From: Ecdyonurus torrentis
Taxonomy: Eukaryota > Arthropoda > Insecta > Ephemeroptera > Heptageniidae
Direction: 5' to 3'
Assembly (NCBI GenBank): GCA_949318235.1
Contig: OX439133.1
Coordinates: 22,071,447-22,135,446, forward strand
Length of the DNA: 64,000 bases
Part shown: piece by piece, positions 1 to 12,153 of the stretch
Layout of the letters: each line of letters opens with the position of its first letter
How positions within the stretch are numbered: the stretch's first letter is position 1
Made by a program: the position numbers and the translations under genes
Notes under the pieces: model-generated
What the model was told of the DNA's origin: nothing
Seen by the model: the letters and a program-made list of their open reading frames with translations, nothing else
The model's database searches: none

Positions 1-574
1 TATTATTTATAAATTTAAAAAAAGTGTTATAAAGTATAAACGCAATAAAAATCAAAGCAATTACGTCTTCAAATACTTCGTTTCGTTTCGTTTTTTTTTT
101 TTTTTTTTTTTTTTTTAGCTTTTTGGTGTTTTTTGAAAAAAATGGTACAAAAATGTTGATTTTTTCCTGAAAAATGGTTAAAATTGGTAAAAAATGGTAA
201 AAATGGTAAAAATGTTGAAAATTGGTAACGCTTAAATGACTTCAAATTGTCCAATTCGTGCTCATTTTTGGTTAAAAGTTACCTTAAACTAACAGAAAAA
301 AAGTCGAGAGTACCAGAAAATCCGGTCTCTATTTATTATATTACTATACAATAATATACGCAACGTTGTTGTTCATAATTATTTGCATTAGTAATCATAA
401 CATGACGGCTAATTCTAATGCTGAGCGAATGTCTATACTTGAAATTATTACTCACGTTCCTTAAGGTTGGGTCATCTGACTAAACTTTTTTTTTTTTTTT
501 TTTTTTTGCATAATAACACTGTGAGAGAATGTTGAATAGATATGTTCATATTTAGCATATTGTATCTACAATAA

Positions 575-785
575 AGGTTATCGGTTTAAAAAATTCTTAA
601 AAACTTTCTATAGCTTAAAACACGTAAAAGTATGCTTAGTATTGCTCCTTGAAATTTCTCAGAAATCGGTGGAGTAGTTTTCTCAAAAATCGCAAAAAAA
701 CGCATTTTTCCCCATAAGCGTAATGTTATATTAGGGGATCGACCCTTAGCTTTCCCCACGCGCTAAACCAATAAGCCCCATTAAT
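575..785 (+). mobile_element. Family D repeat (ATCGGTTTA / CCCCATAAGCG), copy 1
   Basis: GGTTATCGGTTTAAAAAATT, then TTAAAACACGTA, GTAGTTTTCTCAAAAATCGC and CCCCATAAGCGTAA. The same order occurs at 54874-55088 and 56165-56440, and reversed at 10149-10358 and 23560-23778. Confidence 0.75.
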
Positions 786-931
786 TTTAATATTTCATAA
801 AACATATTTTCGTATATAAGATATATTATTCGCAATATTATCATAATTTGTACTGTACATTGTCATTTACTATAGAATATTGTAATCTTTATAATTGCCT
901 TTACTCTAAAGCATACTCTAGAGTATAATTT

Positions 932-1328
932 TATAGAGCGTATGTGCATGACGTCATAATAATATACTGAATGCACTTCGATTATGACATACTGAATCAA
1001 TGAATAACATTGCTTAGCATAAACTTCATTTTAGGCTATTTTCATTAGGAAATCGGTTAAATTTGTGTTATTTCTTTTCTTTACTGCTTGGCGATAATAA
1101 TTCAACCTGTTAACAACATCAATGCTCTCAAAATTGATTGGACCGACGATAAGGCTATGCCTTGGTTGGATTGTGTAGCTTGTGATTTATAAATAAAAAA
1201 TTTAAAAAATATATTGCTATAAGTATTTTTAACTGGTAAAATGCGTTATTTTCCTATACCAGCCCATGTTATTTAGTACTAACGTATAATATGGCGTAGA
1301 CTTTAACATGAATGCATATAATACACCA
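932..1328 (+). mobile_element. TATAGGG-family MITE, copy 1, with an inserted SINE-tail-like segment
   Basis: Begins TATAGAGCGTATGTGC with TGACGTCA in the arm and ends near GCATATAATACACC. An extra segment at about 1130-1210 (CTATGCCTTGGTTGGAT, then an A-rich run) resembles 44545-44625. Confidence 0.8.
1130..1210 (+). mobile_element. SINE-tail-like fragment inside MITE copy 1
   Basis: CTATGCCTTGGTTGGATTG followed by an A-rich stretch resembles AATTGCCTTGGTTGGACATG at 44575-44600; possibly the 3' part of the same SINE family. Confidence 0.5.
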
Positions 1329-2248
1329 TTTGTACTGTACACTTACTTTACATGAAAATTGTAAAAATTATTACCGTCGAAAACTTGTTTGTATTATATA
1401 GGTTGTGATTCATCACATCAACTTTTACTGCTCAAGCATTTATTACGAGATATTTAGTAAGTGTTATATAACATTGAGTTACAGTTGACTATACCTGATA
1501 GAGCGCACAGTGGAAACATAAGATTTTTTTTTATTATTATTTATAATATAGCTCTACAGAGCTATATTATAAGAGAAAGACCATAATCTTGCACTCTGAT
1601 GTTTTCTCAAAGTAACTCATGCTTTATGTCCCATAATATTAATAATAAAAAAAAAATCCTATTATTCTACATATTTTTTTTTCTTTTTTTTAAGGCAATG
1701 TACCGCAGAACATAATATTTATGGGAAACATAAAAAGTGTATTCGATGCATGCTAATTTTTTTTTTAGCATATAGAATATTAGAGGTGCGATCTTTTAGT
1801 GTACAAAATAATAATAATTATTACACTTATGCTTTGCAAAATAGGTAGGGCCATCTAATATAGCATGATGAATATTAATAAATTATTATTATTATATAAA
1901 AGCATACTTCGTAAAGGTGAATGGAATACGTAAAATAATAATAATAAAAGTTTTGGTATTACTTGTGAAATGTGTAGAAATTTAAAATTTGTACCTTTAT
2001 ATTTTTTTTAAGTTATGTGAAAGTCAATAATGTTATTGATAAAATGAAAATTTCATAATTTTTGAATAATATATTGATTCAAGAGTTAAAAAAATAATAA
2101 ATAAATAAACTAATTGCTATCTTAATATTTTGCTTCATGAACTCAGTATTTCTTTACGAATTCTGATTTCTCTTATATTATGGATAATAAAAAAAATAAC
2201 ATGATGAGCATATTTTTACTATTTTTACCATGTGTTAATTTTATCTAC

Positions 2249-2560
2249 AGCTCGTTCTGTAAAGTAAAGTGAATCTCAATAACAGTAATTGGCTGACCAA
2301 CAAAATAAAACACATTCATTGGTTGATCTTTTTTTGTTTTTTGAGCTGATAAAAATGAGTCGCATATTGAGATTTGAACTTTTTTTGAGAAGTTTCTTTC
2401 ATTTTTATCAAGTTCAAAGTTCTAAAAGAAGAAATAACAATAATCGACCATATTATGTATAAACGTAGTAAACAGGTAACGACGTCATAACCAGCTGTTT
2501 TTAACAAAGGAACATTTTCGAAGCTGGTTCAATATTTGTGTGTAGTTTATAGAACGAGCT
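2249..2560. mobile_element. MITE with AGCTCGTTCT(G/A)TA inverted ends, 312 bp
   Basis: Left AGCTCGTTCTGTA, right TATAGAACGAGCT. It contains the unoccupied TAAACAGG site (2469-2476) that is filled by the hAT element in the relative at 8285-9081. Confidence 0.8.
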
Positions 2561-2736
2561 TACATAACCAATGAACAAATCGATTTAAAATCTGGTACAT
2601 ACATAATGCTACTGAAGGCAAAAGGCAATGTAAAACTTATGCTGAATTTATTTTAAAAAATCTTTCGTGTCGAAAAAAAGTTCCATCAAGTCTGAGGTTA
2701 ATTCTTATAAAATGAAATTTTTTTTTTGTAGGAGAT

Positions 2737-3041
2737 TATAGGGTGTTTGCATTGAAGTTAAAATTGACGCCATGTTGGATCACTCAATAACATGGATCGC
2801 ATAGAGAAATGAAACATTTTGTCAGTTTAAATTATACTAAGCTATATATTTGATAGGATTGATGCTGTTAATAGGTTCAATTTGGTTTTAAATTAAGTGT
2901 GAATAGTAAAAAATTAACCGATTTTCACAAGTAAATAGCCAAAAACGAAGTTTGTCCTATGCTAAGCAATGTTATATAATTCATTACTCAAGTATTGCGT
3001 CCAAGCGCATTAAATATGACGTCATGCGCGTACATCCTATT
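2737..3041 (-). mobile_element. TATAGGG-family MITE, copy 2
   Basis: Near full length, reversed: TATAGGGTGTTTGC at the left, GACGTCATGCGCGTAC and a decayed terminus at the right. Keeps GACGCCATGTTGGATCAC and GCCAAAAACGAAGTTTG. Confidence 0.85.
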
Positions 3042-3151
3042 AGAATAATAAGGATATATTGAGCTTCCGATCTCTTTCCTTAGTTAACAAAATATTTTTT
3101 AAAAAATCTGCAGCAAACAAAATTATAAACTTCCGTACATTGCCAATATTA

Positions 3152-3183
<32 letters not shown>

Positions 3184-3610
3184 CGATAAAAATGTTGGAA
3201 AGTAGCTCTATTCTCTCTCACAAGTCGGTATACAACATATTATGTGAGAAAATTGCGTAAATATTTTTCATGCATATGCACTTTTCTTTTACCTCTACTA
3301 CTGTTTTAGAATAATATATTTCGTTACGCTTTATAAAACTGCGAGCTGCTTGAAAATATTATTTCTCAACTTTTCTTTTATAATACATCTATATATTAAA
3401 GATAATTATATGTATAATGTTGTTTCATTTTATATATGCGTGGATTTATTTTATTGTAATAAATTTATTTTCTGATTTCTGTACTACATTACGTATTATA
3501 AACCAGTTATTTAAAAAACTGTATTTTTTTTTTGTACAGTAAATTACAAACTATAATATTTTTGGGGCTATATCATTTTATTATCGTTTATAAATAGAGG
3601 TTATCAATGA

Positions 3611-3824
3611 TATAGGGTGTATGCACATGATGCCATACTGAATACGCTTCGACGCCATACTGGAGCAATGAATAACATTGATCAGCATAGAGCAAACCTC
3701 GTTTTTGGCTATTTTCTTTGTCAAATTAAATTTGACATTTTATTTTCCATATCGTTCCAATCCAATGTTATATTTTATACTCACTTATATAGCATCGACT
3801 TTTATATAATATAAATACACCTAC
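3611..3824 (+). mobile_element. TATAGGG-family MITE, copy 3, internally deleted
   Basis: Left end TATAGGGTGTATGCAC and GACGCCATACTGGAG are intact; most of the middle is missing and the right end (ATCGACTTTTATATAAT) is decayed. Confidence 0.75.
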
Positions 3825-3877
3825 CAAAAGTGGGTCTAGTATTCCTCATTTAAATGTTTTTAGGCCTTTATCAGTGC

Positions 3878-3915
<38 letters not shown>

Positions 3916-4290
3916 CCGCAATGGTAAAGGATAGGAAACTAGGGGACTCTGTAAGCTTTTACCACTTACTGTACCACGTGCCTTACCGATAGCCTTAATT
4001 AACAATATGTAAAATACTATTATATGACATAAACTTTCAACTTTGCTTAAAATTGACGCATGTACCGCACGGAAAAAAAAAATCACAACAATAGACTGAA
4101 TTACAACTCTGTATGCTCATTCTCCTTTTTATTTATATATTTATTTCTTTATTTTTTTTTCAGCGTAATATTCCTCTTATCTGCTATTTCATTTATCTGT
4201 TATAATATTTTATCGTAACGTTGCCAATTTTTCTTATATGCCATATAAGTATAATGTATTGAAAGTTATTCATTTCATTTTGGTACTATG

Positions 4291-4428
4291 TACAGCTATG
4301 GCCAAAAGCTCCCGAACGATTTGCATCGGTAACTCGAAACAATTAACACTATACAGTATTATGCTATTTTTATGAGAAAACGCAGCAGCCACCGCTGCCC
4401 CGTTCGGGAACATTTGTCCAGAGCTGTA
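4291..4428. mobile_element. Small Tc1/mariner-like MITE, 138 bp
   Basis: Ends TACAGCTATGGCCAAAAGC and, inverted, TACAGCTCTGGACAAATG, with CCCGAACG subterminal in both. TA at both edges fits a Tc1/mariner-type source (inference). Confidence 0.85.
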
Positions 4429-4440
4429 CAGTTACGTACG

Positions 4441-4558
4441 TAGAGCTCTGGACAAAATTTTCTGAACGGGACAGCCAATTTAAAACAGCTTAATATTTTT
4501 CTAATGAGAAAAACGCAAATTGCTTATTCCGTTTCTGTTACTTTTGCTCAGAGCTGTA
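4441..4558. mobile_element. Second Tc1/mariner-like MITE, 118 bp, 12 bp from the first
   Basis: TAGAGCTCTGGACAAAA at the left and TTTTGCTCAGAGCTGTA at the right; the interior GAGAAAAACGCA resembles the first element. Confidence 0.8.
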
Positions 4559-4599
4559 CAATTGTATCCATATGGAGACTTTAATGAAAGTAATGCTCC

Positions 4600-6750
4600 A
4601 TATAAATACATTTAATAAGGCAATTTCTATAGAAGTAAAAACTTGTCATAGTATATTTGTACCATTATTCGTAATTCTTCCGGACAGTATTTTTATACAT
4701 ACTTCCACATTTTACAATTACAGTAAAAATAATGCTATGTGGGATATGCAGATTTATTCAGGTCTCTAAAATACATAATTAAAAGTTTCTTTATCCAAAA
4801 GTCTACGTTTCAAATATATATACAAATATATAAGAAAAGAACAATTATTTTACGAATAATGTTCTCTTTGTTCTCTTATGGATTAAAAAAAACCTAGTTA
4901 ACTTTTTTTTTTAAGAAAATAAAAAATCTTCCTACATATTAGAATTAGACTTGCTTATTAGATAAAAGGATTTTTTTTTTTAATGTTATACCGAACAAAT
5001 AATGTAAAAGTGAAAGAAAAAATATTAACATTTAAAAGTGGATCGTTTGTTTACTTTTTTTAGTTTCACACGTTTAGGAAAACATAAAATGTTGCTTTTT
5101 ACTTTTTTTTTGTACAATAAATATATATAAAAAAATACATCGTAAGATACAAAGTGAAATTATGGGAACCTTTTTTATTTTTTATTAGAAAAGGTTGTTA
5201 ACTAAATTATACATTTTATGCGTGAATAATAGAAAAATAAATAAATATAAAAAAAGAGTTATATTTTGAAATTTTTTATTTGTTGATCAAAGACTATTAT
5301 ATTTATGTTATAAACAAATTATTAAACGAAGAAATTGAAAACGAATTACAATAGTAAATTTAAGTAAAGCAACCTTTTGTATTAATTTCAACTTTATTCC
5401 TGTTGGTTTTTAGTACTGTATAGTTACATAACATATATAAACTGTAATGCCAAAATCAAAACTATCTAATCATAATTTGTATAATGACAGATAATGAATG
5501 CGTCATAAAATTATTATTTTTGAATCTAAAATATACTTTTTTTATCTCAATCGGTATAATTCAATACTTGCTTTACAACAACAACAACAAAAATGCATTT
5601 TACTTAACAAGTTAGTCTCTTAGCTAAAAAAAAAAAAAAAAAAAAAAAAGTTATTACGAGTATAAAACATTGTTAATGTAATATACTTTTATTATATTTT
5701 TATGAGACAACTTGATTTTTCATTATACTTTTTATTACAATCATTTCTGGATTTTTAGATCACTGAAAGTATTTTTAATCACTTTTTAAAATTGCGGTAG
5801 TAGGCGATAAAAATCACACGCCATGCAGTGTTTAAAAACATTATATTGCATGTCTTATAGAAAGTGCAAAATGTATCCACATTCAAAATTACTTTAAATA
5901 TAGTGTAATATTATGTTTTAAAAAATTGCTGAAAAATTAACAAATTTTATGAAAATTAAACTTTTTTTTTAAGTCGTGTTGACATGCTAATATTTTCAAT
6001 GCATACAAAATCTTCTTTTAAATTATTAAATGACAAGCAATTAAATGTATTGTATATTTTATAATGTTACTATTTAGCAGCTAATAATGTTAATTAAAAT
6101 TGAAACTGCATATCAGTATGTATGATGATGATGTGATTTATTGTTTTATTTGTTTATTTATTTATTAATATTATTTTTTTCACTAACTTGTTCTATTCTG
6201 TATTCTGTTGGATCGTTTAATCTGTTTATGATTAATTTTTGCACTATATACAAATATTTCTTCGTATCAAATCATCCTAAAATATACATTTTTAAATACC
6301 TTCTTCTTTAATATGACAATTATAGCATAACAAAAAAAAAAAAAAAAAAAAAAAAAACTTTAAAAGCCATTTTCTTTAATATGCATTGTTCGTATCTTGA
6401 ACAGGAAGATAGAGTAAAATAAAAATATTTATGCTATGTTTTAAGTATTGCATTCAGATTTTATTTTAAAATAACATAATATTAAATCTTACCTTATCTA
6501 AAATATACACATATCAATTAATATATAAGTAATTAATATCCTGATGTAATTTATATAGTGCTAACTTCCTTTTATGCATTAATTAATAATAAAAAAAATC
6601 AATCAATCACGTAATAATTTTATGACTTCCGTTCAGGTTGCATTCTTTTGTGTGTTTTTTAATATGTAGTGTAGATATTTTTATTAATATAACACTCTAC
6701 TTAATAAAAGATACGCTATATGCGTTTGAAATATGTGTTACACTTGCATA
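4600..6750. other. AT-rich sequence with no gene seen
   Basis: Only poly(A)/poly(T) runs (for example 5625-5649 and 6331-6357) and unsupported short frames. Confidence 0.7.
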
Positions 6751-6755
6751 TTATA

Positions 6756-6760
<5 letters not shown>

Positions 6761-6816
<56 letters not shown>
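6761..6816. repeat. (CT)n microsatellite
   Basis: About 28 uninterrupted CT units. Confidence 0.99.
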
Positions 6817-6819
<3 letters not shown>

Positions 6820-7036
6820 CTCTCTTATTCAAATCACAAAGCTTTTTTTTTTGTACAATGAGCAGATGGTAATCTTAAAATCTTAGTAGTACAGTTCTTA
6901 AATATAAGAACATACATACATATAGAAATAAGATTTTAAATTTACCTACTTTTGTTCACAACAAAAACAAAAAATGAATATAAATTTACGTTAATGCAGA
7001 ATATAAAATAAAAAGTATTTTTAAGATAATTTAAAG

Positions 7037-7038
<2 letters not shown>

Positions 7039-7104
<66 letters not shown>
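7039..7104. repeat. (TA)n microsatellite left of MITE copy 4
   Basis: Pure AT/TA repeat running to the MITE junction. Confidence 0.99.
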
Positions 7105-7675
<571 letters not shown>

Positions 7676-8284
7676 GAATGCTATATTATATGCAATATAT
7701 ATATATATTATCGTATCTATGAAATTTAAAAGCTGTCTTTTCTCCGATTTTTTTGATTTCATTTAAAATTTCATATTATCTACATAATGTGATAAAATAT
7801 TTCAGGACCTGTGACCATCGGATGAAGGAGTAAAAAATAAACACTACTGTAACAAACTTGGAGATTCACACGACATCGAGTAATTATTATAGTTTTAAAA
7901 AAATGTATTTATAATTTTAATATAATTTTTGCAATATTATATTTTTTATTTTATATTAATATTATTAATTTTTAAAAGAAAAATTATTAAATTTAATGTT
8001 ACAATAACTATTTTAACTATATTATAATTAAATAAAAATTTATATAAAATATTTACGTTTTACAAATATTCACGGTTAAGACTTATTACTATTTGTTGTT
8101 CGTTACCTGAACAAGTGATAATATATAGATATACGTTATGTGCATAAGAAGTAATTGAAAAGCATATAAGAAAAATTAAGTCACATTGAATATCATGTTA
8201 GAACAAATTTATAGTAAAGTTTTTTTTTGCATATTATTTAGTTTCTTAAGCAAAAATTGCCACTCAAAAAAAAAAAAAAAAAAG

Positions 8285-9081
8285 GCATAATTTTTTATTT
8301 TGTTTTTTGGGTCGATAAAAATGAATCACTGTTGAGCATGGATTTTTGTTTTTTTTATAAGCAACAATAATGTAAGCGTAAACAGGCAGTGGCGTAACTA
8401 CCAGGGGGGAAGAGGGGGAAGTTCCCCCGGGCCCGTCGACTTCTTGGGGCCCGTCGGCTTCTGGGGGGGCCCGTTGATGCTTGGCGCAAAAAAAAAAAAT
8501 TTGTAATATTAAATTTTATGTTGAAAAACAGTATTTGAAAGTTAAAGTGGATCAATCAAATAATATGCATTTTGTGACAGAGGGTATTAATATTAACTAC
8601 ATTTTTTTACTGTCACCACCTTCTTATTAAATTTTCTATAAATGTCTTCTTCAAATATCATATATGTATTTTTTCTATTTATAGCAAAAATTAATTATTG
8701 GCAAAAATTAAAATCATGTATAATAGGCAAAAAAAAAAAAAAAAAAAAAAAAAAATCGTTAAAATTTTAACGAAAAAAAAATTTTTTTTTCCATGTTATA
8801 GTGACACTTTTTAAATTTCATTATAAAAAATAGCTTAAAATTTCAGTGCCACGCCCCCTTTTTCAAAATTTTTCGCCTGCGGTGCGCATCCCCCCCTCCT
8901 CCCCGGAACCTGTCCCCCTTTCGGGGGGCCCGTGTCAGCTTTTTTTTCCCCTGGCCAAAATTTTGAAGTTACGCCACTGTAAACAGGTATTGACGTCATG
9001 ATCAGGTAATCTTAACAAAGTAAAAATATCGAAGCTGGTTCAATCTCAATCTTTGTGTGTAGTTTGCATGTAACGAACCTG
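8285..9081. mobile_element. Relative of the 2249-2560 MITE, carrying the hAT insertion
   Basis: GATAAAAATGA before the hAT element and GAAGCTGGTTCAAT plus GTGTGTAGTTTGCATG after it match 2249-2560. The left boundary is uncertain. Confidence 0.65.
8387..8979 (+). mobile_element. Non-autonomous hAT-type element, 593 bp, with 8-bp TSD TAAACAGG
   Basis: Termini CAGTGGCGTAACT and its complement AGTTACGCCACTG, flanked by perfect TAAACAGG copies at 8379-8386 and 8980-8987. Subterminal GGGCCCGTCGACTTC-type blocks are G+C-rich. No transposase ORF is present. A related site at 2469-2476 shows the same TAAACAGG uninterrupted. Confidence 0.93.
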
Positions 9082-10148
9082 CAGAGCGAACTGTAGTACT
9101 TAATATACTTACAGAATTTTTTTTACACACATCATAAGCTAGTGTCACATAAAACGTTACCTTAAAAATAATGCAATTTTTTTACATACCTAAATACACA
9201 CTAAAGTGGTAATTTTCACTTAATTAAAATAATTAGACCTTATATATAGTTTTTTCTCTCTCTTTCTCTGCATGTAATTAAAATAAACGTTGCATCAAAA
9301 TGACTGCGTGATATATTTGTTCTATTTTTTTTTTTTTTTCATTTTTGTTGTAACTATATAAATACCTGGAAGCTTTTTAAAAATTTATATTTTTTATAAT
9401 ATTGTGTCACCAAATTTAAATATAATTTTAGTGAAATTTTTGTTTTTTAGCTTTAAGGCAAAAATTATAAAAGAACACGATTCAAGGAGTGTTTTGTGAA
9501 GATAAAAGAAAAAGTGAGAATATTTTATTAGTCCAACAACATAATCTGACCAGTGTTTAAATAAAAAAAAATATATATATACGCCTTTTCTCTCTTTTAT
9601 GTCAAAAATACCATAATTTAGGTCTTTGATTTTTTTTTTTATTGTTTATATTCTATAAATTTTGTTAAAGTTATTGGATCTTTGATAGATTTTTTATTAT
9701 GCTGAATTTTTATATAGCATTTATAAATGTCTAAATAAATAAAATAGTATATTATATTATACTCAATAATATTAGCATTTTTTTTTAAATATTCATAAAT
9801 ATTTTCCAAGGTTTACATTTTAAACTTTGCATATTTTCCAAAGCAAAAGTTAATCGGATAAATCCATATGGGTTTCTTTTTCTTTTTTGTTTTCAATATG
9901 TAGTTTCTAGTTGTTTAAAAGCTTATCATTAAATTATTTATAATGATAATCCTATAGAAACTTATAATAAAACTGTCATATATATTTTAAGATTATTGGT
10001 TTATATTAATTATTGCATAAAAAAAACTTCAAAAGTTGACATTTAAATTATTGAAACTTGTGCTTCAAAAAATCAAATAATATTTAAAAACATTTTTATC
10101 TCTTTCTTATGTTGAAATGCTTGTTACTGTGGTGGTATCGTGCTACCA

Positions 10149-10358
10149 ATAGAGATCATCGGTCTAGGGCGCAGGGAAAGCGAAAGATCCCCTATTTTAA
10201 TATTATACGCTTATGGGGGGAAACACAATTTTTGCGATTTTTGAGAAAACTACTCAACCAATTGCAGAGAAATTTAAATGTGAAATACTTTTTACATTTA
10301 CTTTTACGTGTTTTAAGTCATAGAAATGTTATAAGACTTTTTTAACCCAATAACCTCC
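10149..10358 (-). mobile_element. Family D repeat, copy 2
   Basis: Reverse orientation: ATTATACGCTTATGGGG, GCGATTTTTGAGAAAACTAC and TTTTACGTGTTTTAAG. A 78-codon open frame across it is a by-product of the repeat. Confidence 0.7.
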
Positions 10359-10781
10359 ATTACAAACGTGATGATCGAAGGTGGACCCCTAATTTACTGA
10401 CTTTGTTGGAGATTTTCCTTGTCCATATAGGAGAAAACAACTGCAGTTACTAGCTGGAGAAATTTGAATGACAGTTAAGACACATTTTGACGTATTTTAT
10501 GGAAAAAAAAAAATTTCATTGGTAAGAAGCATTACAATACTAATTTCATAGTTTTTTGAAACATTCAAAACATTATTATTGTTAGTTTTGATGATCTTTA
10601 CAATTAAATTCTAAAAAAAGAAAGAAAAAAATCTAAATATTTTTTAGAATTTCAAATTTAATGTACATTGTCTTGATATAATTTTATTCGTAAATAATTT
10701 CACATTACAACTATATCACCATAAAGGTTTTAATATACATTTTAAATGAATGAAGTGTATGTTAGTAGTACACATAAAAAA

Positions 10782-10858
10782 TTAAGAATGCGGCACCTGT
10801 TCTTCACTTTTGCCAAAGCCATACATACGTACGCGTAAAGAAAGTATTCCAAATTTAG
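10782..10858 (-). CDS. Speculative terminal exon in phase with 21412-21487
   Basis: A pyrimidine-rich tract and AG (10860-10859) precede 77 nt that complete a phase-1 codon and read KFGILSLRVRMYGFGKSEEQ then VPHS and stop. MYGFGK resembles a C-terminal amidation site (Gly before a basic residue), which would suit a neuropeptide precursor. The intron would be about 10.5 kb, and no family is recognised. An alternative in-phase exon at about 15375-15415 (ISVIADADSQRSK, stop) is equally unproven. Confidence 0.15.
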
Positions 10859-10859
10859 C

Positions 10860-11533
10860 TAACAGTTCCGGTAAAAGAAAGAAGAAGAAAAAAATATATA
10901 TAAAAATAAAAAAAGTCGGTCGTGACCCCTACTAGCTTAGAACATCTTTTCTTTTATCGTTCGACTGAGCGAAAGTTTTTTTTTTTATCTAGTTTTTTTT
11001 TATCAACTTTATTTAATAATATTTATTTAAAATATTTTTTAAATAAATAGTTATTGTATATATTTATATATTATTAATAAAATAATAACTTACGTTTTAC
11101 TATATTTTTATATTATTAATTGTTTTTATTTAATTAATCAGCTCACTCCTTTACTTCATTTTCTTGAAAATAAATGAGCTACTCCTACTTTTGTGCTGTA
11201 TAGATTAACAAACAATGTGTAATGTGTAACATTTTATGTTTGATGAATTAAAAAAAATTTCATCTCTTAAAAAGACTATTTTTGGTTATCTTAATTTCTT
11301 ATGTAAAATTCTAATATATTACCATATAATAAAGAATATATGATATTACCAAGGTGAAAAAATCGAAAACGCTCTAATCAATACTATACCTCAAAAAAGT
11401 GTTCCCTATAAATTAAAATTGGACTCTAAAGCTTACAAAATCATTAAAAACAACAATTATAATTTTGTTAATTTTTCAACTATAATAAAAATAATAATTA
11501 ATACACAAATGTTTCTTAGCGAAGTTAAATTTA

Positions 11534-11569
<36 letters not shown>

Positions 11570-12110
11570 CCTTTACCTTTACCATTAGTCAACTTCCAGT
11601 TGCCTGTTAAACTCACGTCAGACAAGGCCTTATATGTTTTACAGTGGGCATCTTAATTAAATAAATACACCTATAGCAAGTAGATTCTACTGTCCGTAAT
11701 ATTGCATAAAGTAAATATTTTATATATTATTGGTATTATTAAACTGTATCTGTATGACAAAATATCATATAATTTCATTTAATTAATGTGAAATTATATA
11801 TAACAAATTGCTCTACATAAATCTGTATGTAATAAATAAAATTATGTAGAATACCAGACATAATTAAACATCATCACATATAGCTTTAATAACTTCAATA
11901 AAATTATATTCTACCTATATACATAGTAGAAGAAGAGACGATAACCTTGAAATACAGACATTGCGAGTAATGTCACATTCGTTAACATATTTCATACATC
12001 ATTTAGATTATATATCCTTAAACATTTTTTTTTAACTACAGTATCAAGGTTACATACTATTTGAATAAGTGGTGCTAGACTTTTACGTCGTGTATACGTG
12101 TCAAATGAAG

Positions 12111-12153
<43 letters not shown>

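Noticed and set aside
8355..8555. 66-codon minus frame with RSRRAPRSRRARG
   Set aside because: It is the G+C-rich end of a non-autonomous hAT element.
10109..10345. 78-codon frame LLLWWYRATNRDHRSRAQG
   Set aside because: It lies in a family D repeat whose other copies are not open.
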